A model generated the notes under the pieces. The model saw only the letters and a program-made list of their open reading frames with translations, did not search any database and had not been told where the DNA came from. Positions 1 through 8,586 of a stretch of 32,399 nt of DNA are shown piece by piece; within the stretch, counting starts at the first letter, position 1, and each line of letters begins with the position of its first letter. The stretch spans positions 1 to 32,399 of the forward strand of contig JAHEYF010000049.1 in NCBI GenBank assembly GCA_023251755.1. Direction: 5' to 3'. Made by a program: the position numbers and the translations under genes. Source of the stretch: Bacteroidota bacterium. GTDB taxonomy: Bacteria; Bacteroidota; Bacteroidia; B-17B0; Aurantibacillaceae.

Positions 1-1
1 C

Positions 2-2113
2 TCCATCTTCTCGGTGATATGGAGCGAGCACTGCTCTTATAAAAATTCAATCACCTGGTTAAAAACACTGCCCAAAGACGGGCCGCACATGCTGGCAAAA
101 GCAGGTGAAGAAAATGCCGGCCGCGTTGATATTGGCGATGGCCTGGCCTGCGCCTTCAAAATAGAATCGCACAACCACCCGAGTGCATTGGAACCCTACC
201 AGGGTGCCGCCACAGGGGTTGGAGGCATCAACCGCGATATTTTTACTATGGGCGCAAGACCCATTGCGCAACTGAACTCATTGCGTTTTGGCGACATCAA
301 TTCAGCCAAAACAAAATGGCTGATGAAAGGTGTGGTAAAAGGCATTGGCGATTATGGCAACGCCTTTGGTATTCCTACCGTTGCCGGGGAAGTGTTTTTT
401 GACGAAAGTTACAATGTGAACCCCCTGGTCAATGCGATGAGTGTAGGTATTGTAAAAACAGGTGAAACCATCAGCGCTACTTCTTACGGCGCCGGAAACC
501 CTGTATTTATAGTTGGTTCGGCCACCGGTAAAGACGGTATACACGGGGCAACCTTTGCTTCCGCCGACATTACAGAAGATTCAGCCAAAGATCTACCGGC
601 TGTTCAGGTGGGCGACCCTTTTCAGGAAAAATTATTATTAGAAGCTACGCTGGAAGTTATACAAACCGGAGCTGTTGTAGGTATGCAGGACATGGGCGCA
701 GCCGGTATCACCTGCTCCACCAGCGAAATGAGCGCCAAAGGCGAACATGGGATGAATGTGTGGTTAGACAAAGTCCCCACGCGCCAGGCCAATATGCAGC
801 CTTTCGAAATATTGCTTTCCGAATCGCAGGAACGTATGTTGATTGTTGTGAAAAAAGGCAGGGAAGCCGAAGTGAAAAAAGTATTCGATAAATGGGATTT
901 GAATTGTTCGCAGATTGCTGAAGTAACCGAAGGCAAACGTTTAAAATATTACATGTACGGCGAATTAGTGGCCGATGTCCCAGCCGAAGACCTCGTCCTT
1001 GGAGGAGGCGCACCTGTTTACACCCGCGAGTACAAAGAACCTGCTTATTACGCTGAATCTAAAAAATTCAATATCGAAAATGTAAGCGAACCAATCGACT
1101 ACAAAGCTGTGATGGTGCACCTGGCCTCGCACCCGAATATTGCCTCCAAACGCTGGGTGTACAACCAATACGACAGCATGGTGGGAACCGTGAACATGGG
1201 TACCAACCGCCAAAGCGACGCAGCCATTGTAAACATTAAAGGCACCAACAAAGCCCTGGCCTTAACCGTTGACTGCAACAGCCGGTATGTAAACGCCGAT
1301 CCTGAAACAGGTTGCGCCATTGCCGTTTCCGAAGCGGCCCGGAATATTGCCTGTAGCGGAGGCGAACCAAGCGCGGTGACCAATTGCTTAAACTTTGGTA
1401 ATCCTTACAACCCCGAAGTGTATTGGCAATTTGTAGGGGCTATTAAAGGCATGAGTGCAGCCTGTACAAAATTCGCAACCCCTGTTACCGGTGGAAATGT
1501 TAGTTTTTACAACCAGTCCTCCTACGAAGGCCCTGTTTTTCCAACACCAACCATTGGTATGCTGGGGATTTTAAAAGATAAATCCACCCAAATGGACATC
1601 AGCTTTAAAAGCGAAGGTGATTGTATTTACATGATCGGTGAAAACCACAACGACATCTCAAGTTCAGAATACCTGTATTCTTTTCATAAAATAAAAAATT
1701 CTCCTGCCCCTTTCTTTAACCTTGACGAGGAATTTAACGTACAACAGGTAGTAAAGCATGTAATTTCAAAACAATTAATTGAATCGGCTCACGATTGCTC
1801 AGATGGAGGTTTATTTGTAACTTTGATAGAGTCGGCTTTTGCAAGGGGATTGGGGATTGATATTTCTTCCGACAAATCAGTGAGAAAAGACGCTTTCCTT
1901 TTTGGCGAAACACAGGGACGAATAGTGGTTTCTGTTAAAAAAGACAATGAAATTGCATTGGTTGATTTATTGAAAGAGAGTGCTGTTAAGTTTACAAAAT
2001 TAGGATTTGTAAAAGGCAAAGAAGTGAAGATCGATGGGGAGGTGGTTGGATCAATAACGGAATTCAAACAGTTGTATGATACAAGTATTGAACAAACCTT
2101 GAATGCCAATTAA
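2..2113 (+). CDS. purL: Phosphoribosylformylglycinamidine synthase subunit PurL, 5' end cut by the window
   Basis: Fourth step of de novo purine synthesis in the cytoplasm: ATP-dependent conversion of FGAR to FGAM with ammonia passed from glutamine. The reading frame is open to base 2, and [14 protein letters not shown] matches the conserved N-terminal PurL block, so the real start lies upstream; a GTG at 14 is inside the gene. About 700 residues are present, so only a few tens are missing from a family length near 740. The signature [19 protein letters not shown] at about residues 53-71 is the nucleotide/Mg-binding part of the first AIRS-like half. The second half has GGGAPVY and [11 protein letters not shown]. 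This is the separate PurL (small, about 80 kDa) form, not the long PurL fused to glutaminase, so PurQ and PurS should be encoded elsewhere. The next gene starts 6 nt after the stop. Confidence 0.95.
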   Translation, partial: SIFSVIWSEHCSYKNSITWLKTLPKDGPHMLAKAGEENAGRVDIGDGLACAFKIESHNHPSALEPYQGAATGVGGINRDIFTMGARPIAQLNSLRFGDINSAKTKWLMKGVVKGIGDYGNAFGIPTVAGEVFFDESYNVNPLVNAMSVGIVKTGETISATSYGAGNPVFIVGSATGKDGIHGATFASADITEDSAKDLPAVQVGDPFQEKLLLEATLEVIQTGAVVGMQDMGAAGITCSTSEMSAKGEHGMNVWLDKVPTRQANMQPFEILLSESQERMLIVVKKGREAEVKKVFDKWDLNCSQIAEVTEGKRLKYYMYGELVADVPAEDLVLGGGAPVYTREYKEPAYYAESKKFNIENVSEPIDYKAVMVHLASHPNIASKRWVYNQYDSMVGTVNMGTNRQSDAAIVNIKGTNKALALTVDCNSRYVNADPETGCAIAVSEAARNIACSGGEPSAVTNCLNFGNPYNPEVYWQFVGAIKGMSAACTKFATPVTGGNVSFYNQSSYEGPVFPTPTIGMLGILKDKSTQMDISFKSEGDCIYMIGENHNDISSSEYLYSFHKIKNSPAPFFNLDEEFNVQQVVKHVISKQLIESAHDCSDGGLFVTLIESAFARGLGIDISSDKSVRKDAFLFGETQGRIVVSVKKDNEIALVDLLKESAVKFTKLGFVKGKEVKIDGEVVGSITEFKQLYDTSIEQTLNAN

Positions 2114-2119
2114 ACACAC

Positions 2120-2833
2120 ATGTTAAAACACATTCGCTGTACCCTTTTATTTTTGTTGTTTTCGTTGTTCTTATCAGGACAAACAGCCCATGTACACGAT
2201 CTGATTGTGGATGCCCAGCACAAGGACTCATTAAAAGATTTTAACGGGGCCATTGAAGACCTGAACAAAGCCCTCACCATCAATCAAAACGATACAGCCC
2301 TGTGGATTCGTGCAAGGGTTCACCTGGAAATGAATGATATAAAAGGGGCCATGCACGATGTGAACATGATTTTGCATGCCAAACACAAACATGCAGAGGC
2401 TTATTATATGCGGGGATTGATAAAAGCAAAAACAGAAAATTACGCGTCGGCTGTTGGTGATTTTGACAAAGCCATTGAACTCAAAAAGGATTATATGAAA
2501 GCCTATTACAACAGGGGGCTTGCACATGCTTACTTAGATGAATTTACGATGGCCATTGCTGATTTTTCGAAAGCCATTGAATTTAAAAACGATTACGTGA
2601 ATGCCTGGTTCAACAGGGGTTACTGGAAAGATGTAAGCGGCGACAGGGAAGGTGCTTTAAAAGACCTGGAAAAAGCAAGGGAATTGGACGGCAAAAATGC
2701 AGACATCTGTGTGGAACTGGCGATAGTGTATTACCAGATGGGACAAAAAGAAAAAGCCTGCGCTGAATTGAATGAAGCCAAAAAATTAGGCAGTGAAAGA
2801 TCGGAAGAATTAATGGGAGAGTTTTGTAAATAA
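2120..2833 (+). CDS. Exported tetratricopeptide-repeat protein
   Basis: 237 residues. A hydrophobic signal peptide ends near SLFLSGQ, leaving glutamine as the likely first mature residue. It is followed by about five TPR units between residues 28 and 232, recognisable by the recurring A..DF.KAIEL...Y..AYYNRG spacing (for example DFDKAIELKKDYMKAYYNRG and DFSKAIEFKNDYVNAWFNRG). TPRs form an alpha-solenoid for protein binding, so it is probably a periplasmic or outer-membrane-associated scaffold; no catalytic domain is visible. It starts 6 nt after purL and ends 9 nt before the next gene, so the genes at 2120-4369 probably share a transcript. The exact role is unknown. The context with a T9SS cargo and PorP/SprF proteins suggests an envelope function, but that is inference. 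Confidence 0.8.
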   Translation: MLKHIRCTLLFLLFSLFLSGQTAHVHDLIVDAQHKDSLKDFNGAIEDLNKALTINQNDTALWIRARVHLEMNDIKGAMHDVNMILHAKHKHAEAYYMRGLIKAKTENYASAVGDFDKAIELKKDYMKAYYNRGLAHAYLDEFTMAIADFSKAIEFKNDYVNAWFNRGYWKDVSGDREGALKDLEKARELDGKNADICVELAIVYYQMGQKEKACAELNEAKKLGSERSEELMGEFCK

Positions 2834-2842
2834 ATACAAACA

Positions 2843-3400
2843 ATGAAAAAGGGATTGCATATCATCGTACTGTTTCTTGGGATTTTCCACCTGCCTTGTT
2901 ATGCCCAGTTCGATTCCTTAAACGTGACGGTTAGCCCCGAATCATGCGGAATGGGTACTGCTGTTATTACGCTTAAAAACTCAGCCATCAACTGTTTCTT
3001 TAACTGGAACGACGGGGGAAGTGGCCATGAAAGAAGCGGTTTAAAGGCCGGGATTTATTTGGTTACTATTGTTGACGCCAGCTCCGGGGCAGATACAAAC
3101 ATTCGGATAGAAATTACAAAAACCTGGTGTGAAGTAAACGTCCCCATTACTTTTTCGCCCAACGGGGATGGAATAAATGATGAGCTTGGAATATCAAACA
3201 CATCCCTGTACCCTAATTTTCTTTTCCAGGTGTTTAACCGCTGGGGGCAAATAGTGCATGAACAAAAAAAAGAATTCAAATCATGGGACGGCACAAGTCA
3301 TGGATTAAAACTACCGGATGACGCTTATTATTACATTTTTTTTTATGACGCAGATAAAAAAGACGAATACAAAAACGGAAGTATAACCATGCTGCGCTAA
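2843..3400 (+). CDS. Very short T9SS cargo with type B (CHU_C / gliding-motility) C-terminal domain
   Basis: 185 residues. Signal peptide 1-21 (CYA|Q), a short beta-rich segment at about 25-95, then a gliding-motility-associated C-terminal domain at about 100-185. The domain is marked by ITFSPNGDGIND, FQVFNRWGQIVHE, SWDGTSHG, LPDDAYYYIFFY and a terminal GSITMLR. In Flavobacteria this type B domain directs export by the type IX system, and known type B cargo (SprB) needs an SprF partner. Here almost all of the protein is targeting domain, with about 75 residues of passenger, whereas such domains usually end proteins of many hundreds of residues. Two PorP/SprF-like genes follow immediately, the first only 3 nt after this stop, so these products are likely partners. 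What the short passenger does cannot be told from the sequence. Confidence 0.85.
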   Translation: MKKGLHIIVLFLGIFHLPCYAQFDSLNVTVSPESCGMGTAVITLKNSAINCFFNWNDGGSGHERSGLKAGIYLVTIVDASSGADTNIRIEITKTWCEVNVPITFSPNGDGINDELGISNTSLYPNFLFQVFNRWGQIVHEQKKEFKSWDGTSHGLKLPDDAYYYIFFYDADKKDEYKNGSITMLR

Positions 3401-3403
3401 AAT

Positions 3404-4369
3404 ATGAAAATGAGATGTATCTTTATATTTTTAGCTTGCCTGGGTGTTTCTTTCCATTTATTTTCCCAACAGACTACGCGTTACAACCAATATTTATTGT
3501 GCAATTATTTGCTCAACCCTGCATCTGCCGGAACCAATAATAAACTGGAATTTATGGCCGGGCAACACCGGCAGTGGATAGGCCTGGCCGATGCCCCCAC
3601 CACCACATTTTTCAGCACAACTTACACCTACAGAAGTAATTTTAACTACCGTGGCTCGCACGGTTTTGGTGCTTTTGTTGAACAGGACAAAAGAGGAATG
3701 TTGATGACCAAATCCGTTTACGCTTCTTACGCTTATCATTTGTTTTTAAGTTCGGGTTTAAAACTTGCCTTTGGAATGTTTGTGGGTGGAAAAAGCGTGG
3801 GCTTAAGCGCTGCAGCATACAACTACTACGATCCCGCCATGAACCAAACCCGTAAAATGGTGTACCTCTTTCCTGATTTTATTCCGGGCTTCAGGTTGTA
3901 TTCTAAAAGTATGTCCCTTGATATAAGTGTACGGCAATTGGTAAGGGGAAGGGTTCGCCAGAGCGGCACACAAATAGGAACCTCCGATTCAAAACAAATC
4001 CCTCACCTGTATATCACGTATGGACAAAAATTTTATTCCCCCACCAACGATTTTGTATTTTTTCCATCCATCCATATACAATCCGCCATCAATACACGGC
4101 CTTTGATTGATTTGGGTTTAATGGTCTCCTATCATGGCAGACTTGGTGTTGGATTGGCCTATACTTACAACAACTCTGTAACTTCCATTTTACAGCTACA
4201 ACTGATGAAAGAAGCCTTTATTGGGATTTCAAGCAGTTTTGGCACTAACAACCTGCGGTACGTTGCATCCAATACAACAGAAATAGTGCTGGGCTTTACC
4301 CCTGTAGCTAAATCTGACAAAGACCCGGGTTCACGAAGAGTGGCCAGGTGTCCGAGTTTTGATTATTGA
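3404..4369 (+). CDS. PorP/SprF-family outer-membrane protein, copy 1
   Basis: 321 residues, the usual size for the PorP/SprF family. Signal peptide to about residue 22 (HLFS|QQTT), then the family opening with YNQYLLCNYLLNPASAGTNN and the HRQWIGLADAPTT block, followed by amphipathic beta strands expected of an outer-membrane barrel. PorP/SprF proteins are accessory parts of the type IX secretion/gliding apparatus. SprF is needed for the type B cargo SprB, whereas PorP in Porphyromonas belongs to the core trans-envelope complex. The gene lies 3 nt after a type B cargo gene and 47 nt before a close paralogue, which favours an SprF-like cargo-specific role over the single core PorP. The N-terminal halves of the two paralogues are highly similar, indicating tandem duplication. 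Confidence 0.88.
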   Translation: MKMRCIFIFLACLGVSFHLFSQQTTRYNQYLLCNYLLNPASAGTNNKLEFMAGQHRQWIGLADAPTTTFFSTTYTYRSNFNYRGSHGFGAFVEQDKRGMLMTKSVYASYAYHLFLSSGLKLAFGMFVGGKSVGLSAAAYNYYDPAMNQTRKMVYLFPDFIPGFRLYSKSMSLDISVRQLVRGRVRQSGTQIGTSDSKQIPHLYITYGQKFYSPTNDFVFFPSIHIQSAINTRPLIDLGLMVSYHGRLGVGLAYTYNNSVTSILQLQLMKEAFIGISSSFGTNNLRYVASNTTEIVLGFTPVAKSDKDPGSRRVARCPSFDY

Positions 4370-4416
4370 GCTGTATTCATAACCCGTTTAAAAAAAACAC
4401 GTATCAATAAATAAGA

Positions 4417-5373
4417 ATGTTTAGAAACTTAGTATACATTTTAGTTCTACTCTCTTATTCTACAATAAGTGCGCAGCAAACCATGCTGTTCAATCAATAC
4501 ACCTTGAACAGTTACGGTTTAAACCCTGCTTACGCCGGCACCAATAACAAATGGGAGTTTATGGGTGGTCAGCACCGGCAATGGATAGGTGTAGCCGATG
4601 CCCCCACCACTACTTTTTTCAGCGCTATTTATACCTACCGTAAAGATTTTAATTACAGCGGCGCGCATGGTTTTGGGGTATACATTGACCAGGACCTGCG
4701 GGGGATGTTTATCAGTAAATCGTATTACGCCTCCTATTCTTACCACATCAGACTCAACCCACACTATAAGCTTAGTTTTGGGGCTTTTGTGGGCGCAAAA
4801 AGTATGGTTTTAAGCCAGGCAGCTTATAACCTTAGTGATCCGGCATTTTCACAAAGTCAAAAACCGGTTTACCTCTACCCCGATATTATACCCGGCTTCA
4901 GGCTTTATTCCAAAAAAATGTTTGTCGACCTTGCCATTCGCCAGTTGTATAAAAATAAAATTGAACAGGGAAGCCACCAGATCGGTACAGATTCAAAACA
5001 AATTCCACACCTGTACATTACTTATGGCCGGAAAATAAATTTACCCAACAAGGACTTTATGTTTATGCCCACCTTGTTTATCCAGTCTTCTGTAAAAACC
5101 CTTCCGCTGGTAAACCTTGGAGCCCTGATGTATTATAAGGGGCGCATAGGCATAGGCGCTAATTACAGCATTCATAATTCTTTTACATCCATCTTACACA
5201 TAAGGCCGAGTAAAGAAACTATATTCGGTATTTCATTTACCTACCCCACCAATTACCTGAAGTATTTTGCCCCCAATACAGTTGAAGTTATTTTTGGTTT
5301 TACCCCGAAGGTTGTAAACGACAAGGAAACCGGCTTGCGCAATGTGGCCCGTTGTCCTAATTTTGATTTCTGA
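4417..5373 (+). CDS. PorP/SprF-family outer-membrane protein, copy 2
   Basis: 318 residues and collinear with the preceding gene over its whole length. Shared blocks include NQYTLNSYGLNPAYAGTNN, GGQHRQWIGVADAPTTTFFS, FNYSGAHGFGVY, DSKQIPHLYITYG and a shared C-terminal ARCPNFDF ending. Signal peptide to about residue 19 (STISA|QQ). The start ATG at 4417 is preceded by an A-rich stretch rather than a Shine-Dalgarno sequence, as usual in Bacteroidota. Family role: outer-membrane partner for type IX export or attachment of type B cargo. The 47-nt gap holds no clear terminator, so it may be co-transcribed with copy 1. Having two copies beside one small cargo could mean each serves a different client. 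The gene is followed by a 15-bp inverted repeat (5394-5453) shared with the converging gene. Confidence 0.88.
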   Translation: MFRNLVYILVLLSYSTISAQQTMLFNQYTLNSYGLNPAYAGTNNKWEFMGGQHRQWIGVADAPTTTFFSAIYTYRKDFNYSGAHGFGVYIDQDLRGMFISKSYYASYSYHIRLNPHYKLSFGAFVGAKSMVLSQAAYNLSDPAFSQSQKPVYLYPDIIPGFRLYSKKMFVDLAIRQLYKNKIEQGSHQIGTDSKQIPHLYITYGRKINLPNKDFMFMPTLFIQSSVKTLPLVNLGALMYYKGRIGIGANYSIHNSFTSILHIRPSKETIFGISFTYPTNYLKYFAPNTVEVIFGFTPKVVNDKETGLRNVARCPNFDF

Positions 5374-5393
5374 TCTTTAGTTCTTAGTTCAGT

Positions 5394-5453
5394 GTTCTTA
5401 GTTCTTAGCTCAGAGATCTATTATGAACCGATACCCTTCTAAGAACTAAGAAC
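5394..5453. repeat. Word repeat and long hairpin between convergent genes
   Basis: GTTCTTAGTTCTTAG at 5394-5408 is perfectly inverted as CTAAGAACTAAGAAC at 5439-5453, a 15-bp stem with a 30-nt loop. More TTAGTTC/TTCTTAG words surround it (5378-5412). It fills the gap between two convergent stop codons (5373 and 5455) and ends 1 nt before the second. It could act as a two-way transcription stop, but it has neither a GC-rich stem nor a T-run. The same 15-mer recurs at 6855-6869. Confidence 0.75.
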
Positions 5454-5454
5454 C

Positions 5455-6135
5455 TTAGGCCTTATTAATGTTCCCCGCACTGCTGATGTTCAGTGTTTTG
5501 TTCTTGGGTTCTCCCACATAAATTACGCTTCCGGCACCCGATGCATTTGCATCTAAGCTTTGTATTGCATTTACTTTTGCTGTTCCGGCACCACTGGCTG
5601 TTACCTCTACCGTTTCTGATTTTAAGCCTTCGGCCTTCAGGCATGCTGCACCTGTGCTCGTAGCTTCTAATTTTTGTGTTGTGCCGCTTACTTTAATACT
5701 CCCTGCTCCATTCGCATAAGCGTTTACTTCTTTGGCATTTAATTCAGCCTTTATGCTTCCGGCACCACTGGCTTCCAATTTCATTTTATCACAGGTGTAA
5801 GTTGTGTTTAGTTCAATGCAGGCTGCCCCTGTAGCATTCAGGGCTGTAAGGCTTTTTGCGGTAATGTAGGCCACCATTTTTCTCTCGCCCCTCACATTTC
5901 CATCAATATGCAGTTTCAGCTGCCCGTCTTTTACCTCTCCTTTTAATTTTGACATGATTTCTTCGTCCGCTTCAAACGTTAGACTTTCCTTATCGCCAAT
6001 ACTTAGTATAACTTTAATAGCGTCGCAGGCCTTTACCTGTGTAAAGTTTTCTACTTTCCGGTCCTGTTTGATCTGGGCAACAACTGAACTGTAGCTCAAT
6101 ATAAATGCGCCAATGATGATTGCAATTTTTTTCAT
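5455..6135 (-). CDS. Exported GIN-domain (DUF2807, head GIN) protein
   Basis: 226 residues from the ATG at 6135. An upstream in-frame ATG at 6180 would put 15 polar residues before the signal peptide and is less likely. MKKIAIIIGAFILSYSSVVA|Q is a clear signal peptide. The rest is the head-GIN fold: FTQVKACDAIKVILSIGDKESLTFEADEE-type opening, then repeated short beta turns of the form GAGSIK, GAACLK, GAGTAK and GAGSVIYVG, which build a right-handed beta-helix-like structure. Proteins of this family are common in Bacteroidota envelopes, and no enzymatic activity is established for them. It converges on the PorP copy 2 gene, and its stop lies 1 nt from a word repeat. Confidence 0.88.
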   Translation of the reverse strand: MKKIAIIIGAFILSYSSVVAQIKQDRKVENFTQVKACDAIKVILSIGDKESLTFEADEEIMSKLKGEVKDGQLKLHIDGNVRGERKMVAYITAKSLTALNATGAACIELNTTYTCDKMKLEASGAGSIKAELNAKEVNAYANGAGSIKVSGTTQKLEATSTGAACLKAEGLKSETVEVTASGAGTAKVNAIQSLDANASGAGSVIYVGEPKNKTLNISSAGNINKA

Positions 6136-6237
6136 GCTTTGTAGTTTAAATGTTAAATCTACCGGTACGACGCTTAACAAAGAGAGTAAGTTACAGGTGC
6201 TTCAAAATTTATTTTATAGATTTGAGATGTTAGATAT

Positions 6238-6310
6238 TAGTATTGAGATTTGTAAAACTACGGGTAAACATATTTAGTTCCAATGTCTCAATACTCATAT
6301 CTCAATACTA
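6238..6310. repeat. TCTCAATACT word array with inverted copy, downstream of the GNAT gene
   Basis: TCTCAATACT occurs at 6286-6295, 6300-6309 and 6320-6329, and inverted as AGTATTGAGA at 6239-6248. TAGTATTGAGAT (6238-6249) and ATCTCAATACTA (6299-6310) form a 12-bp inverted pair. The third copy (6320-6329) lies inside the last codons of the acetyltransferase gene. The same 10-mer is found at 17937 and at 21633 and 21654, again next to stop codons. Confidence 0.8.
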
Positions 6311-6314
6311 AAAT

Positions 6315-6824
6315 CTACCTCTCAATACTATACACCACTCCCTCCGAACAATGACTGGTGGCTTCCTGCAGGTATAACATCCCTAATTTTTCGAAGACCC
6401 GGATAGAAGCTGTGTTTGCTTTCATGGCATGGCCCACAATTTTTTTAAGTTGTAATTGCTCAAAACCATAGTTGATACAAGCTGCGGCGGCTTCGGTGGC
6501 ATAGCCCTTACCCCAGTGTTGTTGCAACAGGCGGTACCCAATGTCTACTTCGTTTTTATCGGCATGGTATTTTAATCCGCACCAGCCCAGGAATTCGCGG
6601 GTATCTTTTAGTTCAACCGCCCAACGGGCATAACCATAATCTTTGTATTGTTTCAACAGGTAGTCTAAAATTTTTTCTGCTTCCGCTTCGTTTTCAAAAG
6701 CAGCATCTCCTGTGTATTGCACCACCAGCGGATTGCTGTTCAGGTTGATCATGTTCTGAACATCATTTCGGTTCTTTTCCCGTAAAATCAATCGTTCTGT
6801 TTCAAGCATTATTTTCATCGACAC
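6315..6824 (-). CDS. GNAT-family N-acetyltransferase (RimJ/RimL-like)
   Basis: 169 residues, the usual length for this family. LETERLILREKNRNDVQNM is the standard opening of the RimJ/RimL-type acetyltransferase_3 group. IGYRLLQQHWGKGYATEAA contains the acetyl-CoA pyrophosphate-binding motif A (Q-x-x-G-x-G/A form), followed by INYGFEQLQLKKIVGHAMKANTASIRVFEKLGM, the conserved C-terminal strand/helix. The substrate could be a ribosomal protein N-terminus, an antibiotic or a small amine and is not predictable. Three in-frame ATGs are possible starts (6824, 6818, 6809); family alignments favour one of the two inner ones. The last residues (YSIER) are read from a TCTCAATACT repeat word, so the gene's tail appears to have been formed or trimmed by repeat sequence. 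Confidence 0.85.
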   Translation of the reverse strand: MSMKIMLETERLILREKNRNDVQNMINLNSNPLVVQYTGDAAFENEAEAEKILDYLLKQYKDYGYARWAVELKDTREFLGWCGLKYHADKNEVDIGYRLLQQHWGKGYATEAAAACINYGFEQLQLKKIVGHAMKANTASIRVFEKLGMLYLQEATSHCSEGVVYSIER

Positions 6825-6854
6825 TCATTTTAATGTATTATCCACGTTGACCCA

Positions 6855-6884
6855 CTAAGAACTAAGAACATTGAACTAAGAACT
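6855..6884. repeat. CTAAGAAC word repeat upstream of asnS
   Basis: CTAAGAACTAAGAAC at 6855-6869 is identical to 5439-5453 and inverted relative to 5394-5408. A further ACTAAGAACTT follows at 6875-6884. It lies in the divergent region between the GNAT gene and asnS, before the asnS -7 box. Confidence 0.75.
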
Positions 6885-6932
6885 TAAGTGAAAAATAAAA
6901 CCCAAAATTAACCAGTTTATTGCACATTCTTG

Positions 6933-6940
6933 TATTTTTG
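6933..6940 (+). promoter_or_regulatory. Probable asnS promoter -7 box
   Basis: TATTTTTG fits the Bacteroidota primary-sigma -7 consensus TAnnTTTG exactly and lies 18 nt before the asnS ATG. A matching -33 TTTG at proper spacing is not evident. Confidence 0.5.
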
Positions 6941-6958
6941 TAGCCTTATTAAATATGT

Positions 6959-8395
6959 ATGAGTAAAAGAACCAAAATCAGTGAAATCCTTCGCAATGAA
7001 GCCACCGGCTACGAAGTTACCGTTAAAGGATGGGTGCGTACTTTCCGTAACAACCAGTTTATTGCCCTTAACGATGGTTCAACAAATAACAACATACAAA
7101 TAGTCGTTGATTTTGAAAACACCCCTGAAGCTACACTAAAACGTATTACAACAGGTGCCGCCATCGGTATTAGCGGAACAGTCATCGCCTCACAGGGCAA
7201 GGGGCAAAAAGTAGAAGTGAAAGCCAAAACCCTTGAAATTATTGGTGATTCAGATCCCGAAAAATACCCGCTTCAGCCTAAAAAGCACAGCCTTGAGTTT
7301 TTGCGTGAGATCGCCCACCTGCGTTTCCGCACCAATACCTTTGGCGCTGTGTTCCGCATCAGGCATTCTCTGGCTTTTGCCATTCACCAGTTTTTTAACG
7401 ACAGGGGATTTGTGTATTTGCACACCCCCATTATTACCGCAAGCGATGCCGAGGGGGCCGGAGAAATGTTCCGTGTGACCACCCTCGACCTGAACAATAT
7501 TCCCCGCACCGAAACAGGTGAGATTGATGTGAAACAGGATTTTTTCGGAAAAACCACCAACCTTACCGTATCGGGACAATTGGAAGGGGAACTGGCGGCT
7601 ATGGCTTTTGGCGAGGTATACACCTTCGGCCCAACTTTCAGAGCCGAAAACTCCAACACCACCAGGCACCTGGCTGAGTTCTGGATGATAGAACCCGAAA
7701 TGGCTTTTTATGATCTGGATGATAACATGGACCTGGCCGAGGCCCTGATGAAGTATGTGATTGGCTATACCTTAACACACAACAAAGAAGACATTGATTT
7801 TTTAACCCAGCGTTTGTTGGAAGAAGAAAAATTAAAACCACAGACCGAACGCAGCGAAATGAACCTGCTGGAGAAATTGCAATTCTGCCTCGGCAATAAT
7901 TTTGAACGCGTAACCTATACCCAGGCCATAGACATACTCCGTGAATCGAACCACAACAAAAAGAAAAAATTCCAGTACCTGATTGATAAGTGGGGGGCCG
8001 ATTTACAAAGCGAGCACGAGCGTTACTTAGTTGAAAAACATTTTAAAAAACCGGTTATCCTTAGCGATTACCCCAAAGAGATCAAAGCATTTTATATGCG
8101 CCAGAACGATGACGGAACAACCGTAAGGGCGATGGATATTTTATTCCCCGGTATTGGTGAGATGGTGGGAGGTTCGCAACGGGAAGAACGCCTTGATAAA
8201 TTAGAAACCCGCATGAAAGAAATGCACATACCCACCGAAGAACTGAGCTGGTACTTAGACACCAGAAGATTCGGGACCTGCCCGCACGCCGGTTTCGGAC
8301 TTGGTTTTGAGCGCCTGGTGTTGTTTGTAACCGGTATGACCAACATACGTGATGTGATTCCATTCCCGCGTACGCCTAAAAACGCGGAGTTTTAA
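6959..8395 (+). CDS. asnS: Asparaginyl-tRNA synthetase
   Basis: 478 residues, full length for bacterial AsnRS. It charges tRNA-Asn with asparagine in the cytoplasm. An N-terminal OB-fold anticodon-binding domain ([20 protein letters not shown]) occupies about residues 15-110. The class II catalytic core follows: [26 protein letters not shown] as motif 1, [24 protein letters not shown] as motif 2 and [27 protein letters not shown] as motif 3. [12 protein letters not shown] is the AsnRS-type loop; the lack of a GAD-type insertion and the aspartyl-specific features separates it from AspRS. A long helical insert at about 265-345 is typical of this subgroup. A -7 box and A-rich leader precede it, and a strong terminator follows at 8416-8446. 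Confidence 0.96.
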   Translation: MSKRTKISEILRNEATGYEVTVKGWVRTFRNNQFIALNDGSTNNNIQIVVDFENTPEATLKRITTGAAIGISGTVIASQGKGQKVEVKAKTLEIIGDSDPEKYPLQPKKHSLEFLREIAHLRFRTNTFGAVFRIRHSLAFAIHQFFNDRGFVYLHTPIITASDAEGAGEMFRVTTLDLNNIPRTETGEIDVKQDFFGKTTNLTVSGQLEGELAAMAFGEVYTFGPTFRAENSNTTRHLAEFWMIEPEMAFYDLDDNMDLAEALMKYVIGYTLTHNKEDIDFLTQRLLEEEKLKPQTERSEMNLLEKLQFCLGNNFERVTYTQAIDILRESNHNKKKKFQYLIDKWGADLQSEHERYLVEKHFKKPVILSDYPKEIKAFYMRQNDDGTTVRAMDILFPGIGEMVGGSQREERLDKLETRMKEMHIPTEELSWYLDTRRFGTCPHAGFGLGFERLVLFVTGMTNIRDVIPFPRTPKNAEF

Positions 8396-8415
8396 TAAAC
8401 AGACTCATCTTTGCT

Positions 8416-8446
8416 AAGGGGAATCAATTGCGATTCCCCTTTTTTA
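8416..8446 (+). terminator. Rho-independent terminator of asnS
   Basis: AAGGGGAATC (8416-8425) pairs perfectly with GATTCCCCTT (8432-8441) across a 6-nt loop and runs into TTTTTT. It lies 21 nt after the asnS stop. Confidence 0.9.
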
Positions 8447-8491
8447 TTGTCCATTTTCCTCCAAAACAAGGCACTTAAGATTATTATTATC

Positions 8492-8511
8492 TTCAAAAGC
8501 TAATAATTTTG
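8492..8511 (+). promoter_or_regulatory. Promoter -7 box with 15-nt upstream element shared with the next gene
   Basis: TAATTTTG at 8504-8511 fits TAnnTTTG and lies 75 nt before the redoxin ATG at 8587. It overlaps TTCAAAAGCTAATAA (8492-8506), which recurs exactly at 9754-9768 upstream of the second redoxin gene. Confidence 0.45.
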
Positions 8512-8586
8512 TCATTTTAGCAAAATAGCATTTTGTTCTGCTACTTTTTTTCTATTTCTTTACTTCAAACCAAAAACACCAAAAAC

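Noticed and set aside
14..2113. Truncated or GTG-initiated purL
   Set aside because: The frame is open to the window edge and encodes conserved PurL residues before the GTG, so the missing end is an artefact of the window border.
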